From the NCBI GenBank assembly GCA_037074615.1, contig CM073566.1:10868001-10932000 (forward strand): 64,000 nt of DNA, given 5' to 3'. The position numbers and the translations under genes were made by a program. The DNA is from Leucaena leucocephala (Eukaryota > Streptophyta > Magnoliopsida > Fabales > Fabaceae). Below the pieces are notes generated by a model, which did no database searches, was not told the origin of the DNA, and saw nothing but the letters and a program-made list of their open reading frames with translations. Positions 22,801 through 33,619 of the stretch are shown here, piece by piece (the stretch's first letter is position 1; each line of letters begins with the position of its first letter).

Positions 22801-24286
22801 AGCCATGTGCCACTAAGCGTCTAAGAGGATCCTCCACATATAGATCACAATGTTCTGCATCCTCTGACAGCGGCAAGCAACAGCTCCCCTTAGTGCTTGG
22901 ACGGGCTGCAGTTGAGGGCGGGAGAGCATCATCAGTTGGCTCTTGCTGCCTTGATGTCATCATGGACAACATTCTTCCTTAATCTTTGCGAACCCCTCGT
23001 GTAATCGCTCCTCAATTGAAGCTTCTGCTTGTGCCCTAGCCTCTATCCAAGCTTCTTCCTTAGCCTCTGCCCTTATGGTGGAGAGCAAGGATTCCAACTC
23101 TGCCCTCGGCACCACATGTGGAGAACGTCTTTGAGATGCTCCAAAGTAATCTCTTATACCCACACCTCTTCCAACTCCCCTAACACGGCCCCCATGTTCT
23201 TGTTTCCTAGTGGTAACAGTCAAGATGTCATTCCTACCATCTGACTTGAAGGATCCATGGGACTCTTGTTGTTTAAGATCACTCTATAACATAGAAAGAA
23301 CAAACATAAGGAAAATGATATAATTATAGTCTACTAAAACAAAATAATGCAAGTAGTGCTTACAATTTTTCCAGCAATCATGCGAGCATTGTCGCTTGTA
23401 AATGTTCCGCTCTTTCTTTGACGAGCGTACAACCATTTTTCTTCGCGACGTATCGGAGAGGGGGGTCAAGAAGAACACTAGGTTCTGACCCAGCATTTTC
23501 TTCTAGCCTCTTCCTCTTGGCCCCCAACAACTCTCTTTCTGCCTTCGCATAACCCCCTCGAGACATTGTGTGGGGGCAATCATTCTTAGGGCGTATTCAA
23601 TCACTTTTGCCCTTTTTTCCTACAAGATATGAAGTAGTTAACATCAATACATATGATATTCTGATACGTTTTCTGCCAACACATACAAAAGGATACACTC
23701 ACCATTGCTGCTGACGTGGTCTGAATCTTAACAAATTCTTCCCAATCGTCAATGAATTGATACTTACTGCATGGAGAAGGTTAAGGATGACCACTTCTGT
23801 ACTGTCCATGCACATACTGACGAGCTAGTTGTGACTTGAATGCCCTCCAACGCTCAGCGCAATAAGACAATGCCTTCTTCTTCAAGAACTCATTGTTGGG
23901 AACATCGTAAGTGAGCTGCAATGTTTGCCATTGAAAGCAGAGTAATCAACAAACAGTTGTGTATTTGGTATTGCTCTGCATGCAATATTAGATAGTTCTT
24001 ATACCCGGATAGTGTCCCAAATTTGATTCTTCATGAGATCATCCACAGTATCCTAAGTCAAATAGGTGATGCTAGGCTTGTTGCGTGCTAGGAGGCTGAC
24101 AAAACTTATGTACTTTGTCCTGTGTTCACCAGTTGGGTTCCAGTTTCTGTCAAACTCTATCGAAAGCAGTTTCCCCTCTATCCTGTCCTTCGTAATGTCT
24201 TTCAAATGAGTCGCACTTCTTCCTTTCCTTTGCGTAGTGGTGCTTGGAGCATCGCTAGCCTCAATCTGAGTAACTCTATCCCCCAT
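22801..24286 (-). pseudogene. N-terminal half of the CACTA-borne gene: Ptta/En/Spm plant transposase domain
   Basis: Read on the minus strand from ATG at 24286. Exon 1 (to about 24005) contains RKGRSATHLKDITKDRIEGK and GEHRTKYISFVSLLARN, matching the start of the plant transposase Ptta/En/Spm family, with a stop at about 24053. Later exons give YDVPNNEFLKKKALSYCAERW and the QFIDDWEEFV region (to about 23703, donor GTGAGT). Next comes MSRGGYAKAERELLGAKRKR (to about 23370, donor GTAAGC), then GGRVRGVGRGVGIRDYFG followed by a coiled coil of Glu/Ala. The last exon runs in DLYVEDPLRRLVAHGSI up to the retrotransposon TSD at 22800 and continues at 16366. At least two stops are visible. Family knowledge suggests a DNA-binding transposase partner. 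Confidence 0.75.
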
Positions 24287-24654
24287 ATTCCTATGTACGC
24301 AATAACAACATCAAAAACATTGAAAATAAACTTAACCCTTTTTCCTTCAACCCGTAAGAGTACATAAAACTTGTTCCTTTAGCAGTTATGAATGGAAAGA
24401 TGTGCAAGCATTCATCAGGAAAAATAGAAAACCTAGATTAAACGAACATAAAAATGGCGAAGCACGTACGCAGGGGAAAATAATGCAGAGAACACGTACA
24501 CGGAATAGCAGAACGAGAGAGACAACAGAGAAGAACGATTGAGCACGGAGAAGCTAGAAGACTCGTGAAAACCACAGAGCACGACGAGAGGAGATATGAC
24601 AGAGTACGTGAGAAATGAGAATGATGGTCGCGCCAAGGGGCTGGCTTAAAAAAT

Positions 24655-24890
24655 GAATATAAACATTTTACAGCGGATATAAATTATTCTAACCTGGGTA
24701 AAAAAATAACCGATGTAAAATTGAAACATTTTACAGCGGATAAAGTATAAAACCGGTGTAAAAAATAACACCGTCTAAAATATAAACCGGATAAAGTATA
24801 ACCCGGTGTAAAATCGAACTATAATTTATTTACAAATTAGACTTTTTACACCGGATAGCACTTAAGACCGGTTTTAATGTTGTAGTTATT
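24655..24890. repeat. Internal ACCGGT repeat island 1
   Basis: About eight units of the type ACCGG(A/T)(G)TAAAA or its complement, like the terminal subterminal repeats, lie directly upstream (minus-strand sense) of the Ptta gene. The 24891-25060 stretch beyond holds a 27-base direct repeat (AAGAATCTGTCTCTGTTATT core at about 24952 and 24999) and nothing coding. Confidence 0.6.
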
Positions 24891-25059
24891 TTTTTAAACT
24901 CCATCATCATATATATCATTCATCCTTGGCGTCACAACATTCTTATCAGAACAAGAATCTGTCTCTGTTATTATTACATCAAAATCATATACATCAAGAA
25001 TCTGTCTCTGTTATTATTTAGACTACACATCAAAAACAAGAAACACATAGAAATTAATC

Positions 25060-25790
25060 AGAATTCACTTCTTCTTCATTTAATTTTGGTAAACCTACTG
25101 AAAAAGAAGGGATCTCATAAAAAGGATCATCATTGTCAACAACCATTTTTTCTTATAGCGCGACAGACCATCTTTCATTTTGAGGATCAGTGATATAGAA
25201 CACTTGCTTTGCTTGGTCTGCCATAATGAAAGGCTCATCCCCAAAACTTGTATTATTCAAATCCACCAGTGTAAATCCTAACTGATCGACCATAACACCA
25301 TGTTTACATTAGCCACTTGCATTTGAACACGGGAACTTTGAATTTGGAGTATCCACCTCCTAAATCTCTTTAGCAACGCCATAATAAGGGATGGCTGCTA
25401 ATTAGGATTGTTGTCTTTTGAACTAGAGAAATGCATAGCTTCAGCCACTAACATAACACCACTATTTTGCACGCTACTTCTATCATCTAGGGACTTCGTA
25501 TAAAAGGAATACCCGTTGATATCAAATGAATTCCAATAGATCACATTATGTTCAGAACCATATGCCAACCATCTAACTGTATCAGAAACACAATCCTTAT
25601 TTTCAACCTCCAGTTTGAACTAATGTGCAAAAGATTTGTTGTGTTCTCTAATCATCCTTTGTTCTATCATCCTATTATTTTTTTCTGGACAAGATCTTTA
25701 TGAACAGCAATATAGTCTTGAACTTCATCAATGTTATTCAAGATGTGTAAGTATATTTGCTGTAATTCATTACGATCAACACTCCTTACC
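25060..25790 (-). pseudogene. C-terminal fragment of TNP2-like CACTA transposase gene (DUF4216-type region)
   Basis: On the minus strand the order is: a linker with NNIDEVQDYIAVHKD, a one-base frameshift at an A run, REHNKSFAH, a stop, then KLEVENKDCVSDTVRWLAYG and NVIYWNSFDINGYSFYT. Then come MLVAEAMHFSS, a decayed stretch with stops, and DEPFIMADQAKQVFYITDP. This order matches the DUF4216 region that follows DUF4218 in plant CACTA TNP2-like proteins. At least three stops and two frameshifts are present. The catalytic transposase domain expected upstream is absent: 25800-26030 shows only AT-rich sequence and then a repeat island. Confidence 0.75.
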
Positions 25791-26038
25791 GATATTCCGC
25801 TTTGACCCCCTATTTGGCACGGGGTTTGTGGAGACCAGTAAGTCTTACTTTAGATAGGTAGTCGAGAGAATAAATTTTCAGTTCTCGAGAGGAGTTCAAA
25901 ACAAAACTCACCGTCTGTAAAGCATCGAGAAGACTTAACGCGCGAACCAGGGAAAAATGAGAGATGGAAGGCGCGAGAAATGTACCAAATAAAAGAGTAT
26001 TTAGTAAAAAAATAAAGAAAAGGTTTATTCTGTAATAA

Positions 26039-26140
26039 AATATACACCGGACAAAATGTTACACCGGTGTAGATATATATAACAGTTGTAGAGAGTATAT
26101 TTTACACCAGCCACTATATATAAACCGGTGTAAAATATAT
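26039..26140. repeat. Internal ACCGGT repeat island 2
   Basis: Four ACACCGG/CCGGTGTA units lie in 100 bases just upstream (minus sense) of the DUF4216-type fragment. From 26141 to 26236 I see only AT-rich sequence. Confidence 0.55.
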
Positions 26141-26236
26141 CAATTTTTTTTAAGTGATAGACCGTACCCTACTTTGTCATCAACTTTTACACAAAAAAAA
26201 ATATATATCAGAATATATAAAAGTTGCAATCTTTCA

Positions 26237-26563
26237 CTACTCATCAGACTCAGAGTTTTGGGAGTCATCAGATTGGGTGAGATCAACAGGATTAAAGAAG
26301 CTATCACAGGGTTGATGGCGGTGAACTTCTGAGCAAAAATCTCTGAAACTTGCTTTCAGTCTGTCAACTTTTCGATTCAGTTCTTCCACGGAGTCCTCCA
26401 ACCCATTGAAGCCCAGTATGAGTTCCTCAAGGCGCTCCATCAGAGTCACAACCAGGGGAGAAGGAGAAGGAACAGAAGGGTGAGGATTAGGATGTTTGTC
26501 TTCAAAGTCGTCTCTATTTCTTTTGTGGGGTGGAGAAGGAGGCGTGCGTGAGGAAGAGGCCAT
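26237..26563 (-). CDS. Small acidic coiled-coil ORF of unknown function in the CACTA element (copy 1)
   Basis: An uninterrupted 108-codon ORF from ATG at 26563. The N-terminal third is Ser/Pro-rich with a basic patch (HKRNRDD). The middle (residues about 40-80) is a likely coiled coil (MERLEELILGFNGLEDSVEE then LNRKVDRLKA). The tail is acidic and polar (DDSQNSESDE). A diverged copy with the same start, coiled coil and acidic tail lies at 27167-27508, carrying two stops. I do not recognise the family. Position next to the element's 5' end (minus sense) and retention of the frame suggest an element-encoded accessory protein, but that is inference. Confidence 0.5.
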   Translation of the reverse strand: MASSSRTPPSPPHKRNRDDFEDKHPNPHPSVPSPSPLVVTLMERLEELILGFNGLEDSVEELNRKVDRLKASFRDFCSEVHRHQPCDSFFNPVDLTQSDDSQNSESDE

Positions 26564-26834
26564 TGGAGGAGTCAGATAGATGAAAAGAAAATAAAACAGA
26601 GATAAAGTGATGAGATGAAATGTACAGATCGATCATAGGAATGGTATACATATATATATGGTTCATGATCAATAAGAATATAGAAGAATACAATTGGCCT
26701 TCTATTATAATGACTACAAACGTTGGGGACCGAAGAAGTGAAATGAACGGTCTGAAGAATAAAGAAAGCGTGCCGGAAAGCATAGACAGGAAACTGAAGA
26801 GGCAGATCGGACGAAGCGAATCTGCACTGGGTGT

Positions 26835-26930
26835 TTATATTTTAAATCGATTACTTTTAAAACCGGTGTAAAAATTTAATTTTTTTTAAACCGTCTTCTC
26901 CTCAGTGATCGGTTTAAAAGTGGGAGTTAG
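26835..26930. repeat. Internal copy of the CACTA right-end subterminal unit
   Basis: TTTAAACCGTCTTCTCCTCA then TGATCGGTTTAAAAGTGGG closely match the unit at about 27845-27885, next to the true right terminus, but no CACTG terminus follows. With the ORF at 26237-26563 it forms a duplicate of 27167-27890. The 26931-27166 stretch is AT-rich without visible genes. Confidence 0.65.
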
Positions 26931-27166
26931 ATGAAAAATAAACCGATCATCAGCAACGTATGCAGAACAAGAAACCTGTTAAACTTCATTATATTCATTC
27001 AAATTAAACTTTACTAACTAACTTTGCATCTTGAAATCTAAAAAAAAAGACCTCGCTCTATAACCTAGTTAGCTATATAAATACAATATCATCAACTCCT
27101 CATTAATTCTTTTCATTATATCAAAAAGGAGGTGGAGAATAGAGAAAGGCAGGGGTGGCCCCGTTT

Positions 27167-27508
27167 TCACTGATCATCATCATCATCTTCAGAATCAGTG
27201 TTTTGGGAGTTGGAATTGGGATCAACAACAGGATGAAATAAACTATCATCCTGTTGATAGCGACGAACTTCAGAACGAAAGGCTCTGAAACGTTCATTCA
27301 TCCTCTCCACTTTCAGAGCAAGTTCTTCCACTGAGCGCTCCAGGGCATTGAAGCGCGGGATGAGTTCCTCCAGGCACTCCACCAGTTACTGAAGTAGGGG
27401 AGGAGGAGAAGGAACTGAAGGGTAATCACGAGATACATGTTTGTCTTCAACATTCTGTCTCTATCTTTTGTGAGGCGAAGAAGGAGGGGTGGATGAGGAA
27501 GAAGCCAT
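27167..27508 (-). pseudogene. Small acidic coiled-coil ORF, copy 2, broken
   Basis: From ATG at 27508 the frame opens MASSSSTPPSSPHKR like copy 1 (MASSSRTPPSPPHKR). It has a TAG after residue 15 and a TAA near residue 40, then a clean stretch with the coiled coil (CLEELIPRFNALERSVEELA) and a strongly acidic end (DSEDDDDD). The order and length match copy 1, so the two arose by duplication of the element's end. The function is unknown. Confidence 0.6.
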
Positions 27509-27639
27509 TGGAGAGTTAAGATAGAAGAATAGAAGAAATAAATATAAAACAGATATCGGAGAAGGTGATCATGATGAAATACTGTGCATGTCTGAGAAGA
27601 CTTGACATAAAATGGCGGGAAAGGATACTGATAGAGTTC

Positions 27640-27915
27640 ATCTAAACCGGACTAAATATTTCCACATCGGTCAATATAAATACGCTGTAGAAAGTAAAAA
27701 TCTAAACCGGACTAAATATTTCCACATCGGTCTCTATATCATCCGCTGTAGAAAGTAAACATCTAAACCAGACTAAATATTTCCACATTGGTCACGAGTA
27801 AATACGGTGTGAATATTTCATTTTATTTACAAAAATGCACCGCTTATTTTTTAAAACCGTCTCCGCATTGACCGGTTTAAAAATGGGGATTTCGATTGCC
27901 AATTTTCCACCAGTG
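27640..27915. repeat. Right subterminal repeats and terminus of the CACTA element
   Basis: A 60-61-bp unit starting ATCTAAACCGGACTAAATAT repeats three times (27640, 27700, 27761), each with CCACATCGGT and GCTGTAGAAAGTAAA. More ACCGG units follow, then the terminal inverted repeat TTTTCCACCAGTG at 27903-27915. Confidence 0.8.
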
Positions 27916-28544
27916 CATGTAATCCCAATTTCCACAGGTTTTTGAATGAGTAAAGAGGATGAAGAAGCATGAAGAGGAGTCAGAGATTGGTCAATGTAAA
28001 TGTTATATGGTGTTATGTAAAGAATTCTTGCAAGTAATGATGCTGAATGCTTAGTTTAAGCAATAATGTTTATGATGTAATGAAAATTGGTAAATGATAG
28101 AATAAACGTATGCAATTTTACAGACAATTAGTTAACATGTTAAGCTTCATTTTGACACCAAGAAAACCTTATTTTGATGTCTGTACAAAGAGAACCAATT
28201 TTCCAAAGATGGGGACCAGAATCTGTTTTTAGAATTTTTGACCAAATGAACAGTAAAGTTTAATGAATAAATTGTATCAATTTATGAAATATTTGGTCAG
28301 GAAATTATTTTTCCTTTAAACTTCAGGATGTTAGCTTTGATTATAATTTTTAACCACTTCATTTCGATTTTTCTAGAATTAGTTATGATATTTCAAAGTT
28401 CATCGCCGAATCTGAAATACCATATGAACAGTAACTCGCCAAGAGTAAAAATTCCAGATTTAGCTAATGGACTTCAAAGGTCATGTAAGTGATTCTAAAT
28501 GCTACTGAATGGTCCCTAAGACATACGAAAGGAAGGATGTTACA
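27916..28544 (+). mobile_element. 3' LTR of element B, segment 3 (terminal)
   Basis: Resumes element B's LTR right after the CACTA element (CATGTAATCCCAATTTCC), collinear with 1695-2318, and ends GGATGTTACA at 28544. Sequence beyond is Athila gag, so B inserted there. The presumed TSD copy is CACCT at 28545-28549, but the partner lies outside the window. Confidence 0.85.
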
Positions 28545-29713
28545 CACCTCAAGCTTTATAATCCTAGAACAACTTAAGAAGTGCCTTTTTGGAGAGATAT
28601 TTTCCTTCATCAAAGACTGCTACATTAAGGAAGGAAATTTTGCTGCAAAACAGTATGTTGAAGAGTCATTCTATGAGTTTTGGGGCAGATTTCAAGAGTT
28701 GCTGGCTAGATGTCCATATCATCATATTCCAATGGAATATTTGGTGCAGTATTTTCATTCAGGATTACTCTTTGCATACAGAAAGAACTTGGATGTAGTT
28801 GCTGGGGGTTCTATTGATGATTTGACACCTGATGAAGCATGGAGCTTGATTGAAAAGATAGCAAACAATGACCAGCAATATGGAGATATGATGATAGACA
28901 AGTCCATGAGGTTTCTGCAAGGACTTCTCAAGATCATTGTAATTTGTCTTCTCAAGTTGCTGCTATGAGTGCTTAGATCAACAATCTAGCTGCTCAACTG
29001 AGCAATTCACATGTTCAAAGCCCATACTCTCAAGCTCTAGTTGCTCCTAGCTGCCAGCTTTATTAATCTCTGATGCACATCAGTGCAAATTGTCCTTCAC
29101 ATCATGAGGAGGTATCAACCATCTATCAAGGAAGACCGAACCAGATCCACTAAGGAATTCATATTCTAATACATACAATGAAGGATGGAGAGAGCATCCA
29201 AATTTCAGATAGAGAGATAGAGGTGGAGCTGCTGGGCATAACAGGTTCAATAATGACAAGCAAGTGGCTGAATCCTCTAGAACCGTAGAAGTATTTCATT
29301 TTGCAAGGGATAATGGAATTTCTGAGATACTTAAGAGCATTACTATGATGAATTCAAATATAAATTTCATTAATACAAACTTCATCTCTAACTTCAAGGA
29401 CTTGAGGCCTACAGTGGAGAACAACTTAGCAATGGCAGAATCTAAGTTTGATGCTTTGGAGAATAAATTAGAACAGTGGGAAACAAAAGCTAAAAACATG
29501 AATGGCTATGTATCACAGCTAGCTAACTCAGTAAATGATATTCAGGCCAGAATGGGAGGAAACTTACCCTCTAACACAGTTGTTAGCCCAAAATCTGTAA
29601 ATACTGTGAGCTTGAGAAGTGTAAGAATAGTGGGGGAAGCAGATGCCAAGGATGATAAGTTAATTGAGAAGAAGATCAGATTAGAAAGTAGCAAGGAGAA
29701 GGTTATGCTGTAG
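28545..29713 (+). pseudogene. Athila gag
   Basis: The first part (to 28968) has the capsid-type pattern of Athila/Tat gag: KEGNFAAKQYVEESFYEFW, RFQELLARCPYHHIP, then DVVAGGSIDDLTPDEAWSLI. After a stop, a region with a weak zinc-knuckle-like spacing (Cys and His around 29055-29100) and NTYNEGWREHPNF follows. Then comes a clean 149-codon frame (29264-29713) rich in coiled-coil residues and ending before protease. The N-terminal start is lost because element B inserted at 28544. Stops near 28968, 29068 and 29215 mark it as dead. Confidence 0.75.
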
Positions 29714-30957
29714 CAGAATGAGCAAGTTGTATTAAAGGAATCTGCACAACCACCTGTGATGCAGGAAGCAGCAGCTAGTTCCAGCAATGTAACTCAGGAA
29801 TCCAGCAGAAACAGAATAAAAAGGACCATGAAGATACAGAGCAGAATGACAAAGAGATAAGTATTAAGCACCTACCTTTTCCTACTGCATACATATGTCC
29901 TAAGAAATTTTTAAAGGATAAACAGGAACAAGATATTCTGAATCTTTTAGGTAAGTTGGAAGTTAATGTGCCACTTATGGATCTAATTAAGAGTATACCT
30001 ACGTATGGAAAATTTATGAAAGAACTCTTCACTAATAAAAGAATCTGTAAACCAAATGAATGGGTTCAAGTGGGATCTAGTGTGTTAGCTTTACTTAAGC
30101 CACAACTTCCTATAAAATATGATGATCCAGGTTCATTTATAGTTCCAATTACTATTGGCAAGTTTCAGTGTGCTAATGCTTTGTTAGATCTTGGTGCAGC
30201 TATTAATGTCATGCCAACTTCCATCTATATATCATTAGGCATAGGCATGGGCTCACTTAAAGAGACTTCAATGATAGTGTAGCTTGCTGATCGAACCACT
30301 AGGAAACCAGAGGGACTGTTAGAGGACAAATTAGTGAAGGTCAAAGACTTGATTATACCTGCAGATTTTTATGTCTTAGACATGTCACAAGAATCAAATT
30401 TAGAGGGACCTATTATCTTGGGTATGCCATTCCTTAGGACAGCCAACACTGTGATTAGCATGAAAAATGGGAGCATTACAATGGAAGTGGGTGATAATGT
30501 CATAACTTTTAATGTCTATGAAGCAATGAGACATCCATTTGAAGATTACTCACTATTAGGCTTAAGTGCAATTGATGTATACATTGAAGAAGCTAAAAAC
30601 GAACATGAGCTGTTGCTGCAGAATTTTGAGAAAGCTGAATGTGAATTGTTTGAATCTGAAATTTCTTCTTCTTCTGTATTTTCTTTGGATAGTAGTGGTG
30701 TTGTGTCAAGTATTAACCAAATTTTAGTTGATAGCTTACTTTCCACCGTACAATCTTTTTCTTTTGTTGTTACTGATATTTTTATTGAGGATTTCATTAC
30801 AGAAATAGAATTGAATGTTGTAAAACCTATAATGACAGAATTGTTGAAACCTATTGCATCTTTAGAAACTAGGAAGTTGGGGCCATCAACTGTTCAGCCA
30901 CCTGAGTTGGAACTCAAACCCTTTCCTAGTAACCTTAAATATGTGTTTTTTGGCTGA
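29714..30957 (+). pseudogene. Athila aspartic protease region
   Basis: After a linker (29714-29870) the frame reads the conserved Athila pre-protease block (VPLMDLIKSIPTYGKFMKEL, NKRICKPNEW). The protease follows: LLDLGAAINVMPTSIY (active-site Asp in DLGA near 30187), LADRTT, PADFYVLDM, and a flap-like ILGMPFLRTA block near 30420. A stop (TAG at 30280-30282) splits it. The remaining 207 codons (to 30957) end in an acidic, poorly conserved tail. Retropepsin of this type would process Gag-Pol. Confidence 0.8.
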
Positions 30958-31124
30958 TAATAATATATTACCTGTCATAATTGCTAATGCACTTTCTGTT
31001 TCTGAGGAAGAGAGATTAATTTCAGTCTTAAAAACACATAAGAAGGCAATATGTTAGACTCTAGCTGATATACTTGGTATAGATGCATCTGTATGCACAC
31101 ATAAATTCTGTTAAATGATAGAGC

Positions 31125-31871
31125 CAGGCCTATTAAGCAGCAATAAAGAAGACTAAACCCCTTGTATCTGATGTAGTCAAGAAAGAGGCGACTAAGTTGT
31201 TAAATGCTGGCATTATTTACCCGATTTTAGACAGTGAATGGGTAAGTTCAGTTCATGTGGTGCCTAAGAAAAGTGGTATAACTATGGTAAGGAATGAAAA
31301 GAATGGACTAATTCCTACTAGAGTGCAAAATTTATGGAGAGTATGCATTGATTATAGGAAATTGAATATGCAACTAGGAAGGATCATTTTCCTTTACCAT
31401 TTATAGATCAAATATTGGAAAGGCTTGCTGGAAAAGCTAATTATTGCTTTCTTGATGGTTTTTCAGGATATTTTTAAGTTCCAATATAATTGCACCAGAA
31501 GATCAAGAAAAAACATATTCACATGTCCATTTGGTACCTATGCTTATAGGAGGATGCCATTTGGATTGTGCAATGCTCCGAGAATATTTCAAAGAGCTAT
31601 GATGTCCACATTCAGTGAATTCTTAGAGAAAAATATGGAGGTATTTATGGATGATTTCAAAGTGTATGGTGAGGACTTTAATAAATGCTTAGAGAGTTTA
31701 GATAAAGTCTTAGCAAGATGTATTGAGAAAAAACTTGTGCGGAATTTTGAGAAGTGCCATTTTATGGTAGATAAAGGCATAGTTCTAGGACATTTAATAT
31801 CTAAGAATGGGATTGAGATAGATAAAGCTAAAATTGAAGTTATTTCTTCCTTCCCTATCCCAAATCTTTAA
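31125..31871 (+). pseudogene. Athila reverse transcriptase
   Basis: Recognisable RT motifs in order: LLNAGIIYPILDSEWVS and VHVVPKKSG (about 31197-31275), RVCIDYRKLN (about 31338), a frameshift near 31380, HFPLPF then YCFLDGFSGY (about 31440-31470, first catalytic Asp). After another shift come FGTYAYRRMPFGLCNAP and FMDDFKVYG (about 31647, catalytic Asp pair). The thumb region continues through GHLISKNGIEIDKAKI. The FMDD form of the YXDD box is common in Athila. At least two frameshifts inactivate it. The 30958-31124 stretch before it is a stop-containing linker. Confidence 0.82.
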
Positions 31872-32665
31872 AGGACCTAAGGTCATTCCTAGGACATGCT
31901 AGATTCTATAGAAGATTCATTAAGGATTTTAGCAAGATTGCATCTCCACTATCTAAACTCATGCAAAAAGATGTAGAATTCTATTTTGATGATACTTGTA
32001 AGAGAGCATTTGACACTATTAAAACTATGCTTATCACGCCACCTATATTTGTTGCACCTAATTGGCACTTAGATTTTGAGTTTTCATGTGATGCACCAAA
32101 TGAATTTGTAAGTGCTATATTAGGACAGAAAGATGGTAAGCTATCCAGAGTCATTTCATATGCTTCTAAGACATTAGATAGTGCTCAACAGAACTACACT
32201 ACTATAGAAAAAGAACTCTTTGCTATAGTATTTGCACTTGACAAATTCAGGTCTTATCTTTTAAGTTCTAAAGTGATTATATACACTGACCATGCTGCTG
32301 TAAAGTTCTTATTTAAAAAACCACAGTCCAAGCATAGACTCTTGAGATGGATGCTGCTAATCCAAGAATTTGATGTGGAGATAAGGGATAAAATTGGAGC
32401 AGAAAATATGGTGGCTGACCATTTGAGCAGATTGCCTAAAAATACAAGGGGAGTATTAGATTCTGACATCATTTATGATTCATTTAGAGATTGTTCTGTT
32501 TCTGTGATTTATGTAATTACACCTTGGTATTGCCACATAGTGAACTACATTGTTACTGGTCTAATTTCACCTTCTTTATCTCATTTCCAGGGCCAGAAGA
32601 TCAAGCATGAGGCAAAATTTTACACTTGGGAACTACCCATCCTATGGAAGATATGCAGTGATTAA
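31872..32665 (+). pseudogene. Athila RNase H
   Basis: After a short shift, FLGHARFYRRFIKDFS and PLSKLMQKD connect RT to RNase H. The 234-codon frame from 31961 holds FSCDAPNEFVSAILGQ (Asp in the active-site position), TLDSAQQNYTTIEKELFAI (Glu), and IYTDHAAVKFL (Asp). The terminal block ENMVADHLSRLP follows. The frame then runs into nonconserved sequence to 32665, where integrase begins after a stop. Confidence 0.82.
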
Positions 32666-33619
32666 GTTATAAGAAGATGTGTGCCAAGTGAAGAAGTAGA
32701 TAGCATTCTTACAGTATGCCATTCTTCTGTTTGTGGAGGACATTTCAGTGCAAAGAAGACTTCCAGAAAGATTTTGGATGCTGGTTTTTATTGGCCACAG
32801 ATATTTAAAGATTGCTATGAATACTGCAAAGCTTGTGACAGGTGTCAACGTTTTGGTGGACTGACTAAGAGACATGAAATGCCTCAGCAGCCTATGCTAT
32901 TCTGTGAGGTGTTTGAAAGTATGGGGCATCGACTTCATGGGCTCTTTCCACCATCTTTTGGTTATGCATATATTCTGTTAGCTGTGGATTATCTCTCAAG
33001 ATGGGTAGAAGCTGTACCAACAAGAAAAGATGATGCAGTGACAGTTTTAAAATTTCTAAAGTCAAACATCTTTTCAAGGTTTGGTATTCCAAGAGCTATA
33101 GTGAGTGATCAAGGCTCTTATTTCTGTAATAAGATTTTAGGAGGGTTATTTGCCAAGTTTGGGATCAAGCACAAAGTTTTAACAGCTTATTATCCTCAAA
33201 CAAATGGTCAAACTGAGAATTCTAACAAAGCTATGAAAAGGATTCTGGAAAGGATAGTAAGATCCTCAAGGAAAGATTGGAGTAAAAGGTTAGATGAAGC
33301 TTTATGGGCATACAGAATAGCTCATAAGACGCCACTTGAGATGTCTCCATACCAAATGGTCTATGGTAAAACATGTCATCTACCAGTAGAAGTTGAGCAC
33401 AAAGCATTCTGGGCAGTTAAAACTTGTAACATGGATTGTGACACTGCTGGAGAAGAAAGAATGTTACAGATTCAGGAACTAGAAGGAATAAGACTGGATG
33501 CCTATAAGAATTCCAGAATCTACAAAGAGAAAGCCAAGCTTCTTCATGATAAGCAGATCTTGCGCAAGGAATTTCATGTTGGAGATAAAGTTCTGAGATT
33601 TAAGGCTAGATATGCTTTC
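32666..33619 (+). pseudogene. Athila integrase, N-terminal and core domains (interrupted)
   Basis: The HHCC zinc-binding region is visible (CHSSVCGGH, then CKACDRCQRFG). The core has SDQGSYFCNK (second Asp), PQTNGQTENSNK (Glu) and the C-terminal linker. The first catalytic Asp lies in a WGIDFMG block near 32920-32940 that is out of frame, bounded by two compensating indels. The normal frame reads MGHRLHG there instead. The sequence is cut at 33619 by a solo LTR and resumes at 39328. Strand transfer activity is therefore not expected. Confidence 0.85.

Larger units (their letters stand above)
11349..27915 (-). mobile_element. CACTA (En/Spm) DNA transposon, TSD CAT, with nested insertions
   Basis: The left end reads CACGGCTGGAAAA, and the right end, read on the minus strand, CACTGGTGGAAAA. 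These are near-identical CACTA-type terminal inverted repeats, with one changed base in the left CACTG. CAT flanks both sides (11346-11348, 27916-27918). The uninterrupted target is visible at about 1690-1702 in the sister LTR. Both ends carry many ACCGGT-containing subterminal repeats. Without the two nested retroelements the element is about 7.2 kb. Its genes read on the minus strand: a Ptta plus Ulp1-like multi-exon gene, a DUF4216-type fragment and two copies of a small unknown ORF. No TNP2 catalytic region is visible, so it is probably not autonomous. Confidence 0.9.

Noticed and set aside
22734..22982. Forward open frame running from the LTR into the CACTA sequence.
   Set aside because: It crosses an element border and is antisense to the CACTA gene. 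It is a shadow frame.
28489..28544. Apparent N-terminal extension of Athila gag upstream of 28545.
   Set aside because: These bases are the end of element B's LTR. The frame is read through by chance.
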